64,000 bases of DNA from Alphaproteobacteria bacterium (GTDB taxonomy: Bacteria; Pseudomonadota; Alphaproteobacteria; Caulobacterales; Aquidulcibacteraceae). The translations under genes were made by a program, and so were the position numbers. The notes beneath the pieces are model-generated. The model worked only from the letters and a program-made list of their open reading frames with translations, was not told where the DNA came from and did no database searches. The stretch's first letter is position 1. Every line of letters begins with the position of its first letter. This document shows positions 7,671-16,657 of this stretch, piece after piece. Location of the stretch: assembly GCA_027485915.1 (NCBI GenBank), contig JAIXQA010000028.1:1-64000 (forward strand), read 5' to 3'.

Positions 7671-9104
7671 ATGAGTTCACTAGATTTGCCAGATGACCAT
7701 GCCCTAAAGCGCCGACACACGGCCTCTTGGCTAAAAGGTGCTGTCCGGAACGCGCTCAAGATGGTCCCACTTCTGCTTCTTTCGTACGGATTTACAGCAA
7801 ATGTCGAGGCACAACCCTTCGCGAACGTGCCAGCGCCGAAGCTTGGGCCCATCTCACTCAGTATGAGCTTGGAAGAAGCCCAAAGCGCTTTGCCCATGAC
7901 TAATTGGCGTGTCGAGGAACGACTTCCAAGCGGAAAGCCAAGCCGCTTAGTTGCAGATAATGCGCTTGAATGGGCGGGCGACCTAACCAAGGTCACCTTG
8001 GAATCAACTTATTATGAACGACAAATCTCCTTGGAAGCACCGGCCAAGGAGACAGATCCTCAATCTTGTTTAGAACGTGCGAAAGGCTGGGCGATAAAGC
8101 TGGCTGAAACAAGCGGGGCTTTGGTAGTTGATGACCCTACAGGCCGTTTTGAAGCCTTACCTTTGGGACCTAGCGGTGTTGCACGCTTGGGGGCATTTCA
8201 AGGGTCCCGCTATTGGCCAATACGAAGGTGGCCTAATCGTCCACCAACGCACTTTCATTTTAGCGCGAAACCTGTGTTTGCCGCAGCGAGTAGTTATAAA
8301 TCAGACGCATCCTTAGTGGCGGCTTATTCCGAAGGTGTCTGCGCTATTAAACTCAAGATGAAGCAGACTGTTGAGGAGCCGAAAAACTTACGCCAACTGC
8401 CAAACGCCATGCAAAAGATTGTGCTTGAGCCTTCCATTGGGCGACGGCACTTTCTGGCCAGCAGCTTGGCAAACTGGTTCCCACCCTATTTTGAGGGTGG
8501 TGTTCAAAACAAGGATCGATCACCCCGAAACTTGTTAGCCGAAGCAGTCACCGCGCAAGCCCGGTGTACGATTGATCGATACACTGGCGTTTCCCAAAAG
8601 TGTGAATTGGTACCCGGTGAACCAACTTATCCATCAATTGTTAGAAGCGCCTTGACCAGCCTCGCGCTATATTATCGGTTTAATACCTTAAGCGATGAGC
8701 TTGATATTGACGATCCAACCCCATTGCAGGTGACCTTCCCCGTAACCTTGTCGCCAACTGATGTTGTGTCCACCGACTTTGAACAGCCCGCCGTTCTGCT
8801 GAAATTCCCATTTCGTAATCCTACAAAATTCAGTGAACGGACGATGCCGAAGGAAGCAATTGACAGGGGAATAGGGGCAAAGATGAATGTCTTGTGCCAA
8901 GTTCAAATTGATCAATCCGCTGTTTGCAAGATTGCTTCGTTTACAGAAACTGACCCAGCCAAATTGGCAGAGTTGAAAGCGATCTACTCGCTTTTGGTGC
9001 TTAGGGTTGCGCACGACGTCCAAATTTGTCCGGATGGTTGCGACATTGCACCACCGGTTGGCGCAGTCTTGGCGATGACCTTTGAATACAAAATTGATAA
9101 ATAG
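7671..9104 (+). CDS. hypothetical exported protein
   Basis: 477 residues, not recognised. Residues about 25-48 form a hydrophobic segment (LKMVPLLLLSYGFTANVEAQ) after a basic N-terminus, which reads as a signal peptide cleaved near VEAQ. The mature part has several cysteines. Two segments (about 302-345 and about 405-460) each have the pattern of a small alpha/beta unit: ARCTIDRYTGVSQKCEL and NVLCQVQIDQSAVCKI, both with paired cysteines. These vaguely resemble TonB C-terminal-like folds, but I would not assign them. Codon use and base composition are more A+T-rich than anmK and tyrS on either side, suggesting a later insertion. The start has AGGGAT upstream. Confidence 0.7.
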   Translation: MSSLDLPDDHALKRRHTASWLKGAVRNALKMVPLLLLSYGFTANVEAQPFANVPAPKLGPISLSMSLEEAQSALPMTNWRVEERLPSGKPSRLVADNALEWAGDLTKVTLESTYYERQISLEAPAKETDPQSCLERAKGWAIKLAETSGALVVDDPTGRFEALPLGPSGVARLGAFQGSRYWPIRRWPNRPPTHFHFSAKPVFAAASSYKSDASLVAAYSEGVCAIKLKMKQTVEEPKNLRQLPNAMQKIVLEPSIGRRHFLASSLANWFPPYFEGGVQNKDRSPRNLLAEAVTAQARCTIDRYTGVSQKCELVPGEPTYPSIVRSALTSLALYYRFNTLSDELDIDDPTPLQVTFPVTLSPTDVVSTDFEQPAVLLKFPFRNPTKFSERTMPKEAIDRGIGAKMNVLCQVQIDQSAVCKIASFTETDPAKLAELKAIYSLLVLRVAHDVQICPDGCDIAPPVGAVLAMTFEYKIDK

Positions 9105-9259
9105 GCGTTCTTGCCATAACTCCGCCCTCAGGTGACATGGGTGTCGCGCCACAGGGAATGCACCCTGCGGGCTTCAAATCCCCCTCACCTGTGCTAAACG
9201 CGCCCCAGCGTCGATTTACGCACGAACCCACGCAACCCCCAATCCAGAGGAGACCGGCC

Positions 9260-10513
9260 ATGACGCATAAATCCGCATTCGTTCAAACGCTTCTGGAGCG
9301 TGGGCATTATTATCAGGCAACAGATCTGGAAGCTTTGGATGCAGCAGCGCTAGAGAGTGAGCGCGGTGGCCGGGCTTTAACCGGCTATATCGGCTATGAT
9401 TGCACCGCGCCGAGCCTGCATGTTGGCAGCTTGACGCAGATCATGCTGATGCGCCGCCTGCAGCAATGTGGTGGCAAGCCCATCACCTTGATGGGTGGCG
9501 GCACCACGAAGGTGGGCGATCCGTCCGACAAGAATGAGGCCCGCCCCGTTCTGACCCAAGAAGTAATTGAAGCCAATAAGGCCTCAATCCAGACAGTGTT
9601 CTCGAAGTTCTTGACCTTTGGCGACGGGCCGCGTGACGCCATTATGGTGGACAATGCCCAATGGCTCGATGAGGTCAAATGGCTCGATATGCTGCGCGAA
9701 ATTGGCAAGCATTTCACCATCAATAAGATGATTGCGCTCGATATCGTCAAAAGGCGGCTCGACCAGGAAGTGCCAATCACTTTTCTTGAATTCAACTATA
9801 TGCTGTTGCAGGCCTATGACTTCTTAGAGCTGTCGCGGCGATATGACTGCAATTTGCAAATGGGTGGCTCTGACCAATGGGGCAATATTGTCCAAGGTGT
9901 AGAGCTGTGCCGCCGCGTGGACGAGCGCCATGTGCTGGGCGTCACCCAACCCTTGCTGATGAATGCGGCCGGGCAAAAGATGGGCAAGACGGCCAATGGC
10001 GCAGTCTGGCTCAATGCCGACATGCTCTCGCCCTTCGACTATTGGCAATATTGGCGCAATGTCGATGATGCCGATGTTGAGCCCTTGATGAAGCGCATGA
10101 CGGATCTGCCTTTGGACGAGATCGCCCGTTATGCAGCTCTGGGCGGGTCTGAAATCAATCTGGCCAAGATTGTGTTGGCAACCGAAACCACTGCCATGTT
10201 GCATGGCCGCGAGGCGGCTGAAGCGGCCCAAGCCACAGCCGCAGCGCAGTTTGGTGGCGGCGGGGCCGACGGAGGCCTACCCAGTGTTGATCTCACAGAG
10301 GCACCCACCTCGCTCGCGGCCTTGTTTGTGGCAGCTGGTCTTGTTGAGTCCAATGGGGAGGCTAAGCGCCAAGCCAAAGGCGGTGGTCTCCGGCTCAATG
10401 ATGCGGTGATCCAAGACGTAACCGGGCCAATCCCGGACGCGCTCCGCGACGGCCAAGAGGTCAAGCTCTCACTCGGCAAGAAGCGGCATTTGATGGTGAA
10501 GCTGGCGGGCTGA
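9260..10513 (+). CDS. tyrS: tyrosyl-tRNA synthetase
   Basis: Charges tRNA-Tyr. 417 residues from the ATG at 9260, which follows GAGGAG closely. A longer frame to 9137 adds 41 low-quality residues and is rejected. Class I motifs: YDCTAPSLHVGSL (HIGH-equivalent, about 46-58), the tyrosine-binding region ending QMGGSDQWGN (about 205) and KMGKTANG (KMSKS-equivalent, about 240). An S4-like RNA-binding domain closes the protein (about 352-417, GLRLNDAVIQD). It is convergent with glmM. The 155 bases before the start hold no recognisable leader structure. Confidence 0.97.
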   Translation: MTHKSAFVQTLLERGHYYQATDLEALDAAALESERGGRALTGYIGYDCTAPSLHVGSLTQIMLMRRLQQCGGKPITLMGGGTTKVGDPSDKNEARPVLTQEVIEANKASIQTVFSKFLTFGDGPRDAIMVDNAQWLDEVKWLDMLREIGKHFTINKMIALDIVKRRLDQEVPITFLEFNYMLLQAYDFLELSRRYDCNLQMGGSDQWGNIVQGVELCRRVDERHVLGVTQPLLMNAAGQKMGKTANGAVWLNADMLSPFDYWQYWRNVDDADVEPLMKRMTDLPLDEIARYAALGGSEINLAKIVLATETTAMLHGREAAEAAQATAAAQFGGGGADGGLPSVDLTEAPTSLAALFVAAGLVESNGEAKRQAKGGGLRLNDAVIQDVTGPIPDALRDGQEVKLSLGKKRHLMVKLAG

Positions 10514-10517
10514 GCCA

Positions 10518-11876
10518 TCAGCCCGCTAAACGGCGGCTTTGCAGGGTAGAAGCCAATTCGTCGACCAATTGGGTGATCTTCTTCAGATCATCGCCCTCAG
10601 CCATGAGGCGCACTAAGGGCTCAGTGCCCGAAGTGCGTACGACCAAGCGACCGCCAGACGCCGTCAAAGCGTCCTCAGCCTTTTTGACATGGGCCTGCAT
10701 ATCTGGATCCGCCAAGGGAGACGAACCGCTATAGCGGATATTCTTCAGGACTTGAGGCGATGGGGTGAAAACCGACAAGGTGTCGCTGGCCGACTTGCCA
10801 TGGGTCACCATGGACGAGAGGACCCGCAAGGCCGAAACAAGGCCGTCGCCCGTGGTAGCATAATCCAATAGCACGATATGGCCGGATTGTTCGCCACCCA
10901 AATTACAATCATCGGCCCGCATGCGCGCGACGACATGGCGATCGCCCACACCGGTACGGATCAATTGTGAACCTTGATCGGCGATATATCGCTCTAGCCC
11001 CAGATTGGACATGATTGTGGTTACAACGCCCGAACCACGCAAGCTTTTGTCGGCAATCATGTCGCGCGCAATGGCCGCGATGATTTGGTCGCCATCAATC
11101 TCACGGCCCTTTTCATCAATGATGATAATCCGGTCCGCATCACCATCCAAGGCGATACCAATATCGGCGCGACGCTCCAACACGGTTTGCTTCAGGAGGC
11201 GGGTATCGGTTGAGCCACAGCCTGCATTGATGTTGCTGCCATTTGGATTGACCCCAATTTCAACGACTTCTGCGCCTAATTCATAAAGCGCCCAAGGGGC
11301 TGTCTTATAGGCTGCACCATTGGCACAATCGACGACAACGCGGAGGCCTTCTAGGCTCATCCCACGCGGAAAAGCACCCTTGGCAAACTCAACATAACGG
11401 CCACGGCTATCCTCAAAGCTTTTCACCAAGCCGATTTCATGCGGCGCGGCGCGGACGATCCGATCGGGCTCGTCCAACAGCTTTTCAATTTCCTGCTCTT
11501 GCGCGTCGCTCAGCTTAAAGCCATCGGCACCGAAAAGTTTAATACCATTGTCAGCAAAGCCATTGTGGGAGGCTGAAATCATCACGCCAAGATCTGCCCG
11601 CAGCGAGCGCGTCAACAGGCCAATCGCCGGGGTTGGAATAGGCCCGAGGATCTTTACGTCCATACCTACTGCGGCAAAGCCAGCTACGAGCGCAAACTCT
11701 ACCAAATAACCAGAGCGGCGCGTATCCTTGCCGATGATAACATTGTGGCGATGCTCGCCCTTCCTAAACACGGTGCCTGCAGCCATGCCCAAGGTCATGG
11801 CGACTTCGGCTGTCATGGGCCATTTATTGGTTTCACCGCGAATTCCATCGGTTCCAAAATAGCGGCGACCCATCAT
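10518..11876 (-). CDS. glmM: phosphoglucosamine mutase
   Basis: Interconverts glucosamine-6-phosphate and glucosamine-1-phosphate for UDP-GlcNAc synthesis, feeding peptidoglycan and lipid A. 452 residues. Motifs: YFGTDGIRG (6-14), the catalytic serine loop MISASHNG (about 99-106, phosphoserine near residue 103), the Mg-binding LDGDADR (about 244) and the phosphate-binding [12 protein letters not shown] near residue 417. All are intact. AAGGAAG precedes the start. It lies about 100 bases downstream of lpxC on the same strand, so wall/lipid A precursor genes are grouped, although glmM at this place is not the usual Caulobacter order. Confidence 0.97.
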   Translation of the reverse strand: MMGRRYFGTDGIRGETNKWPMTAEVAMTLGMAAGTVFRKGEHRHNVIIGKDTRRSGYLVEFALVAGFAAVGMDVKILGPIPTPAIGLLTRSLRADLGVMISASHNGFADNGIKLFGADGFKLSDAQEQEIEKLLDEPDRIVRAAPHEIGLVKSFEDSRGRYVEFAKGAFPRGMSLEGLRVVVDCANGAAYKTAPWALYELGAEVVEIGVNPNGSNINAGCGSTDTRLLKQTVLERRADIGIALDGDADRIIIIDEKGREIDGDQIIAAIARDMIADKSLRGSGVVTTIMSNLGLERYIADQGSQLIRTGVGDRHVVARMRADDCNLGGEQSGHIVLLDYATTGDGLVSALRVLSSMVTHGKSASDTLSVFTPSPQVLKNIRYSGSSPLADPDMQAHVKKAEDALTASGGRLVVRTSGTEPLVRLMAEGDDLKKITQLVDELASTLQSRRLAG

Positions 11877-11978
11877 GTACTTCCTTTTATGCCAGACTAA
11901 AGGCTAGCGGGGTTAGGTTAAGTTCGGGTGATAGCGTTTCACCACTTCAGCATTTCACCAAGCAGAAAATGCAAGAAT

Positions 11979-12893
11979 TTAGGCGCCGGCTGCTGGCAAA
12001 AGCTCTGCCGCCAAGGGTGCGAAGTTCCAACGCCAGGCTGTTTCATCCGCCAAAAGTGCCCGCACCAATGCCACATTCATTTCATGGCCAGCACGCTCAG
12101 CCATATAACGGCCTTTGATGGGTGCGCCCGCCAAAGCCAAATCACCAACTGCATCCAGCGCCTTATGGCGCACGAATTCGTCGGCAAAGCGCAAGCCTTC
12201 TTGATTGACGATGGCATCGCCATCAATCACGACCGCATTCTCAAGCGAACCGCCCAAGGCCAGACCCTTGGCCTGCATGGCTTCAACTTGATGCAAGAAG
12301 CCAAAGGTGCGGGCAGCCCCCAAATCATTGGCAAAGCTCTGTGGCGTACAATCAAACACAACCCGCTGGCGACCAATGGCGCGCGTGGTGAATTCAACCG
12401 TCACATCAAGTTCAAATCCGTCAAAAGGTTCAAGTCGGGCAAGTTTATTGCCGAGGCGAACTTCAACAGGCTTCACGATTTCCAACATACGCCGGGGTGC
12501 ACCCAAAGCGCGTGTGCCCGTCATCTCAATCATTTCGATAAAGGGTTCAGACGACCCATCAAGGATAGGCACTTCGGGGCCATCGATTTCAACAATGGCG
12601 TTGTCGATGCCCATGCCGAACAGCGCAGCCATCAGATGCTCAACTGTAGCAACCGACACGCCAGCTGAATTGGCCAAAGTGGTGCCTAATTCGGTTGTGG
12701 TCACTTTGTCGACCAAAGCGGCAATCCGGCGCGCAAACTCTGGTGCATCCAAACGGACGAACACAATCCCATGGTCAACACCTGCAGGCTTCAACGTTAC
12801 CCGGACAGGCTTACCCGTATGCAAGCCAACGCCGACGCAAGACGCATGGCCTGCGAGCGTATGTTGGAGGGCTGTCACAGTTTGGTATTGCAC
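11979..12893 (-). CDS. lpxC: UDP-3-O-acyl-N-acetylglucosamine deacetylase
   Basis: Zinc enzyme for the committed step of lipid A synthesis. 304 residues, full length. Motifs: GVGLHTGKPV (21-30), the first zinc His in VEHLMAAL (H86), the LDGSSEPFI region (about 111) and HKALDAVGDLALAG with the other zinc ligands and catalytic Asp near residue 238. It lies downstream of ftsZ on the same strand, as in most dcw clusters. A stable hairpin (13023-13050) lies between ftsZ and lpxC, so lpxC may have its own promoter or receive only read-through. Confidence 0.97.
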   Translation of the reverse strand: MQYQTVTALQHTLAGHASCVGVGLHTGKPVRVTLKPAGVDHGIVFVRLDAPEFARRIAALVDKVTTTELGTTLANSAGVSVATVEHLMAALFGMGIDNAIVEIDGPEVPILDGSSEPFIEMIEMTGTRALGAPRRMLEIVKPVEVRLGNKLARLEPFDGFELDVTVEFTTRAIGRQRVVFDCTPQSFANDLGAARTFGFLHQVEAMQAKGLALGGSLENAVVIDGDAIVNQEGLRFADEFVRHKALDAVGDLALAGAPIKGRYMAERAGHEMNVALVRALLADETAWRWNFAPLAAELLPAAGA

Positions 12894-13022
12894 GCGTTAC
12901 GGACCTTCATCTCAATCTAAACGTCTTGCCTCGGGGGACAGATGTCTGAGGCTCCCCTTTGCCGCAGACGCTGTCACCTGACAAACCAAACAATATTTCG
13001 ATATGTGACAATAGAATGTGAA

Positions 13023-13050
13023 CGCCGCCGCACATTTCTGTACGGCGGCG
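13023..13050 (-). terminator. GAAA-capped hairpin between ftsZ and lpxC
   Basis: Minus strand: CGCCGCCGTACA-GAAA-TGTGCGGCGGCG, 12 paired positions with one T-G wobble and a GNRA loop. It lies 34 bases after the ftsZ stop and 130 before lpxC. The downstream minus-strand sequence (TTCACATTCTATTGT) is only moderately U-rich. On the plus strand CTTTTCTT follows the hairpin, but no plus gene ends here. It is a likely attenuator, partial terminator or mRNA-end stabiliser. Confidence 0.5.
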
Positions 13051-13083
13051 CTTTTCTTGGTAAACTCTCGAATAAAGAGTGTG

Positions 13084-14718
13084 TTAGTTAGCTTGCTTGC
13101 GCAGGAAGGTTGGGATTTCGATCTCATCATCGAACTCGTCGCCAAACAAGGGCTGAGTTTGCGTGATTGATTTTGCGCTTGGCTCTGGTCGCTCGTCCCA
13201 TTGCTCTTCACGAGCAGCAGGCTTTGGGCGACCGAAAATATTGAAGCCATTGAAGCCAGTGCTGCGCTGTTGGCGTGGCTCTTCTTGGTATTGAGGCGCG
13301 GCAGGGCGCGCCTGATAGCTTGGCTGTTCTGGGCGCTGCTGCATGGTTGAGCCATGAACCGGAGGGCGCGGCTGAGCTGTTTGATAGACAGGACGCGCTT
13401 GCGGCGCTGCTGCTGCATAAGCTGCGTGCGCTTGTGGCGCAGGCTGTTGATAGTCTTGCCGCGCAACGGCTGCCTCAGGTGCTGCTTGTGGCTGCTGGAA
13501 CAAAGGCTGTTGCACTGGTTGAGGTGCTGATTGCTGTGTCATTGGCTGTTGAGGCGCGTGCTGATAGTTCGGCTCTTGAGCAATTGGGGCTGGCTGTGGT
13601 TCGGGTTGGCGTTGCACGATGGGCTGATGCACCATCGGTTCACGGCCATTATTCACCCGCACAACGGTTGGAGCAGGCGCTGCAGCAACGGGCTGAGAAG
13701 CAGGTGCCGCATTGAAATAACCCGTGGCTTGCGGACGGCCTTCTGTCATCGCAGCGGCTTCAATACCGGTTGCAACAACGGACACGCGCATCACACCTTC
13801 CAAAGTCTCATCAAAAGTCGAACCAACGATAATATTGGCATCTGGGTCAACTTCTTGACGAATATGGTTGGCAGCTTCGTCCAACTCAAACAAAGTCATG
13901 TCATAGCCGCCGGTGATATTGATCAACACCCCACGCGCACCCTTCAGCGACATGTCTTCCAGCAGAGGATTGTTGATGGCTTTGGTAGCGGCTTCTAACG
14001 CACGACGTTCGCCCGACGCCTCGCCGGTACCCATCATGGCCTTGCCCATTTCGCCCATTACTGAGCGAACGTCTGCAAAGTCGAGATTGATCAACCCAGG
14101 CATAACCATCAAATCGGTGATCCCGCGCACACCGGAGTGCAGCACTTGGTCCGCCAACTGGAAAGCTTGGTGGAAAGTTGTTTTGTCGTTGGCCACGCGG
14201 AACAAATTCTGGTTGGGAATAATGATCAGCGTGTCGACATATTTTTGAAGCTCGGCAATGCCGGCATCGGCCATGCGCATGCGGCGAGGCCCTTCGAACT
14301 GGAATGGACGAGTTACCACAGCAACCGTCAAAATGCCCTGCTCTTTTGCGGTACGTGCAATCACTGGGGCCGCCCCTGTCCCCGTGCCCCCGCCCATACC
14401 GGCTGTAATAAAAACCATATTGGCATCAGCCAAATGATCGAGAATTTCACTTTGGCTTTCTTCTGCGGCTGCCATGCCAACTTGGGGCGTCGCCCCTGCA
14501 CCCAAGCCTTGGGTAGTGTTCAAGCCAATTTGAATGCGGCGCTCTGCCTTTGAACGGGCCAAAGCCTGCGCATCGGTGTTTGCAACGACAAACTCCACAC
14601 CCTGCAAGTCTGCATCAATCATATTATTGACGGCATTGCCGCCCGCGCCACCGACGCCGAATACGACAATCCGTGGGCTGAGTTCAGTTTGGGTGGGGAC
14701 GTTTAGGCGGATAGCCAT
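13084..14718 (-). CDS. ftsZ: cell division protein FtsZ
   Basis: Tubulin-like GTPase that forms the division ring. 544 residues, long for FtsZ. The GTPase core (about 1-330) has [13 protein letters not shown] (22-34), NTDAQAL and the tubulin signature [10 protein letters not shown] (about 114-123). From about 335 to 495 comes a disordered linker rich in Gln, Pro and Ala, as in Caulobacter-type FtsZ. The C-terminal peptide [15 protein letters not shown] recruits FtsA and other partners. Normally ftsZ follows ftsA directly. Here murI and murB lie in opposite orientation between them, so ftsZ needs its own promoter in the 151 bases upstream, where four GANTC sites sit. Confidence 0.99.
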   Translation of the reverse strand: MAIRLNVPTQTELSPRIVVFGVGGAGGNAVNNMIDADLQGVEFVVANTDAQALARSKAERRIQIGLNTTQGLGAGATPQVGMAAAEESQSEILDHLADANMVFITAGMGGGTGTGAAPVIARTAKEQGILTVAVVTRPFQFEGPRRMRMADAGIAELQKYVDTLIIIPNQNLFRVANDKTTFHQAFQLADQVLHSGVRGITDLMVMPGLINLDFADVRSVMGEMGKAMMGTGEASGERRALEAATKAINNPLLEDMSLKGARGVLINITGGYDMTLFELDEAANHIRQEVDPDANIIVGSTFDETLEGVMRVSVVATGIEAAAMTEGRPQATGYFNAAPASQPVAAAPAPTVVRVNNGREPMVHQPIVQRQPEPQPAPIAQEPNYQHAPQQPMTQQSAPQPVQQPLFQQPQAAPEAAVARQDYQQPAPQAHAAYAAAAPQARPVYQTAQPRPPVHGSTMQQRPEQPSYQARPAAPQYQEEPRQQRSTGFNGFNIFGRPKPAAREEQWDERPEPSAKSITQTQPLFGDEFDDEIEIPTFLRKQAN

Positions 14719-14756
14719 TCTAGGCTCCTCGAAGGCTTCGTGCGGGATTGGTGAAA

Positions 14757-14850
14757 GAATCGATGGCTGAGGATGCCCCCGACATGTTTAAGCAGGAGTT
14801 AATTTGATTCATGCAAATGATGAATCTTAAGAAAAAATTCAGCATGATTC
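14757..14850. promoter_or_regulatory. ftsZ/murI divergent promoter region with four GANTC sites
   Basis: GANTC sites are at 14757-14761, 14806-14810, 14822-14826 and 14846-14850. The middle two form a perfect inverted repeat, GATTCAT-N7-ATGAATC (14806-14826). GANTC is methylated by CcrM in many alphaproteobacteria. In Caulobacter, methylation with GcrA controls division genes, ftsZ included. The region is A+T-rich and is the only place for both start signals. Exact -35/-10 boxes could not be assigned. Confidence 0.5.
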
Positions 14851-14869
14851 ACGCGTCTCTGAAAGGCAC

Positions 14870-15697
14870 ATGGTGCGGATGAAACCCCTGAAAAATAGAC
14901 CTCATCTGCTTGTTTTTGATTCTGGTCTAGGCGGCTTGTCAGTCGTTAATGCGATTGTTAACGCGGGCCTTGGCGTAGACATTTACCATCTGGCGGACAC
15001 AGCTTTCTTCCCCTATGGCGAGAAGCGAGATGAGGCCTTGATGGTCCGTGTACCTGCGGTGATACAAGCAGGAATCGAGGCGATTTCTGCTGATTTGGTA
15101 ATCATTGCCTGCAACACCGCCAGCACCTTGGCACTCGATGCTGTCCGCGCCCAAGTTTCAATCCCAGTTGTGGGCGTGGTCCCTGCGATAAAGCCTGCGG
15201 CTGCCCTCACACAGACGGGGACGATCGGTCTATTGGCAACACCGAAAACCGTCACGCGTTCCTATACTGACCAATTGATTGCACAGTTTGGCCACGGTAC
15301 ACGTGTTCTGCGCCATGGTGCGGTAGGTCTTGCGGACGCAGCGGAAGCTAAATTGGCTGGGCAAACGCCTGATCCTGAGATTTTCAAAGCGGCCATGTCG
15401 GGGATTTTTGACCAAGAGGGTGGCGCTTCCGTTGACGTGATTGTCCTAGCCTGCACCCATTATCCGTTGGTTCAAACCGAACTTGAGGCCTTAGCCCCCC
15501 GCCCAGTGACTTGGGTTGATTCCGGCGAAGCGATCGCCCGTAGGACCGCCCATTTGTTGCAAAACCAAATGGATCAGACCGCGCCGGTCTTGCGGACAGG
15601 CCTCACAACCGGCGGAGCAGATGAAGCCACGCACCGCGTGCTACGCAAAGTCGGATTCCAGACGACGCAGGCCTTGAGTGTTGACGCTCAGCTTTAG
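14870..15697 (+). CDS. murI: glutamate racemase
   Basis: Makes D-glutamate for peptidoglycan. 275 residues. N-terminal VFDSGLGGLSV with the general acid Asp-Ser pair. The two catalytic cysteines are in ACNTAS (C81) and ACTHYPL (C195). FFPYGEK is conserved near residue 46. GAAAGG lies just before ATG 14870; an in-frame ATG at 14879 is also possible. It is divergent from ftsZ and 39 bases upstream of murB on the same strand, so murI and murB are probably one unit making wall precursors. This pair sits between ftsZ and ftsA in opposite orientation to both. Confidence 0.97.
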   Translation: MVRMKPLKNRPHLLVFDSGLGGLSVVNAIVNAGLGVDIYHLADTAFFPYGEKRDEALMVRVPAVIQAGIEAISADLVIIACNTASTLALDAVRAQVSIPVVGVVPAIKPAAALTQTGTIGLLATPKTVTRSYTDQLIAQFGHGTRVLRHGAVGLADAAEAKLAGQTPDPEIFKAAMSGIFDQEGGASVDVIVLACTHYPLVQTELEALAPRPVTWVDSGEAIARRTAHLLQNQMDQTAPVLRTGLTTGGADEATHRVLRKVGFQTTQALSVDAQL

Positions 15698-15736
15698 CCC
15701 CTTTTCGAGGGCCGAAGCTGGCGTTAAGCCGTAGTA

Positions 15737-16651
15737 ATGAACCTCATGGACCGCCTCCCCCCCGTACGGGGCAAACTCGAAGCCAGTGTGACATTGGCCC
15801 CTTTCACTTGGTTTCGCGTCGGTGGACCGGCGGAAGTGCTATTTCAGCCGGCCGATGAAGAAGATCTGGCGGAATTCCTCCGCGCGTGCCCGGCAGATAT
15901 TCCGATTTTGGCTGTAGGTGTCGGCTCTAATCTGATTGTGCGCGATGGCGGAGTGCCAGGTGTTGTGATCCGCCTGTCGCCGCGCGGGTTTGGGCAGATA
16001 GCAATAAATGGCTTAACCGTGACAGCAGGGGCAGCCTGCCTTGACGCCAGTGTCGCCAAAAAAGCGGCCGAAGCAGGCATTGCGGGCCTAGAATTTTATC
16101 GCGGTGTGCCCGGTACGATTGGCGGCGCTTTGCGCATGAATGCGGGCTGTTACGACAGCGAGACCAAGGATGTTCTCATCTCGTGCGTGGCCTATGACTG
16201 GGCAGGCAATCGACATGAGATCAGCTGTGCAGACATGGGCTTCACCTACCGCCACACAACTGCACCAGCGGACCTAATCTTTGTATCTGCTACTTTTCAA
16301 GGCACTCAAGATGATCCGGCTGAAATCCTTGCGCGGATGGACGCCATCACGCAAAAGCGCGAGCAAAGTCAGCCCATTCGCGATAAGACTGGCGGCAGTA
16401 CGTTTAAGAACCCCGACCCCTTACAATCTGGCGGACTTAAGTCCTGGCAGGTCATCGATGCAGCGGGCTTGCGCGGATACCAGATTGGAGGTGCGCAGAT
16501 GAGCGAGAAGCATTGTAACTTCATGATCAACACCGGCACTGCAACAGCACGGGATCTTGAAGCCTTAGGCGAACATGTCATCCAACAGGTTAAAGCAACG
16601 CAAGGTGTTGACCTGCATTGGGAAATCAAACGGGTCGGGACGGCAGGCTAA
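15737..16651 (+). CDS. murB: UDP-N-acetylenolpyruvoylglucosamine reductase
   Basis: Reduces UDP-GlcNAc-enolpyruvate to UDP-MurNAc with FAD and NADPH. 304 residues. Motifs: TWFRVGGPAEV (about 24-34), the FAD-binding VGVGSNLIVRDGG (about 60-72), FYRGVPGTIGGALRMNAGCY (about 120-139, including the substrate Arg) and TGGSTFKNPDP (catalytic Ser, about 219). The end has the conserved EVH-type Glu region as HWEIKRVG. In standard clusters murB lies between murC and ddl; here it is inverted, ending six bases from the convergent ftsA stop. Confidence 0.97.
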   Translation: MNLMDRLPPVRGKLEASVTLAPFTWFRVGGPAEVLFQPADEEDLAEFLRACPADIPILAVGVGSNLIVRDGGVPGVVIRLSPRGFGQIAINGLTVTAGAACLDASVAKKAAEAGIAGLEFYRGVPGTIGGALRMNAGCYDSETKDVLISCVAYDWAGNRHEISCADMGFTYRHTTAPADLIFVSATFQGTQDDPAEILARMDAITQKREQSQPIRDKTGGSTFKNPDPLQSGGLKSWQVIDAAGLRGYQIGGAQMSEKHCNFMINTGTATARDLEALGEHVIQQVKATQGVDLHWEIKRVGTAG

Positions 16652-16657
16652 CGCAGC

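Noticed and set aside
9105-9259. T-box or other riboswitch upstream of tyrS
   Set aside because: No specifier stem or T-box sequence, and T-boxes are not expected in alphaproteobacteria.
13275-13715. Plus-strand frame opposite the FtsZ linker
   Set aside because: Low-complexity antisense of Gln/Pro-rich codons; no independent support.
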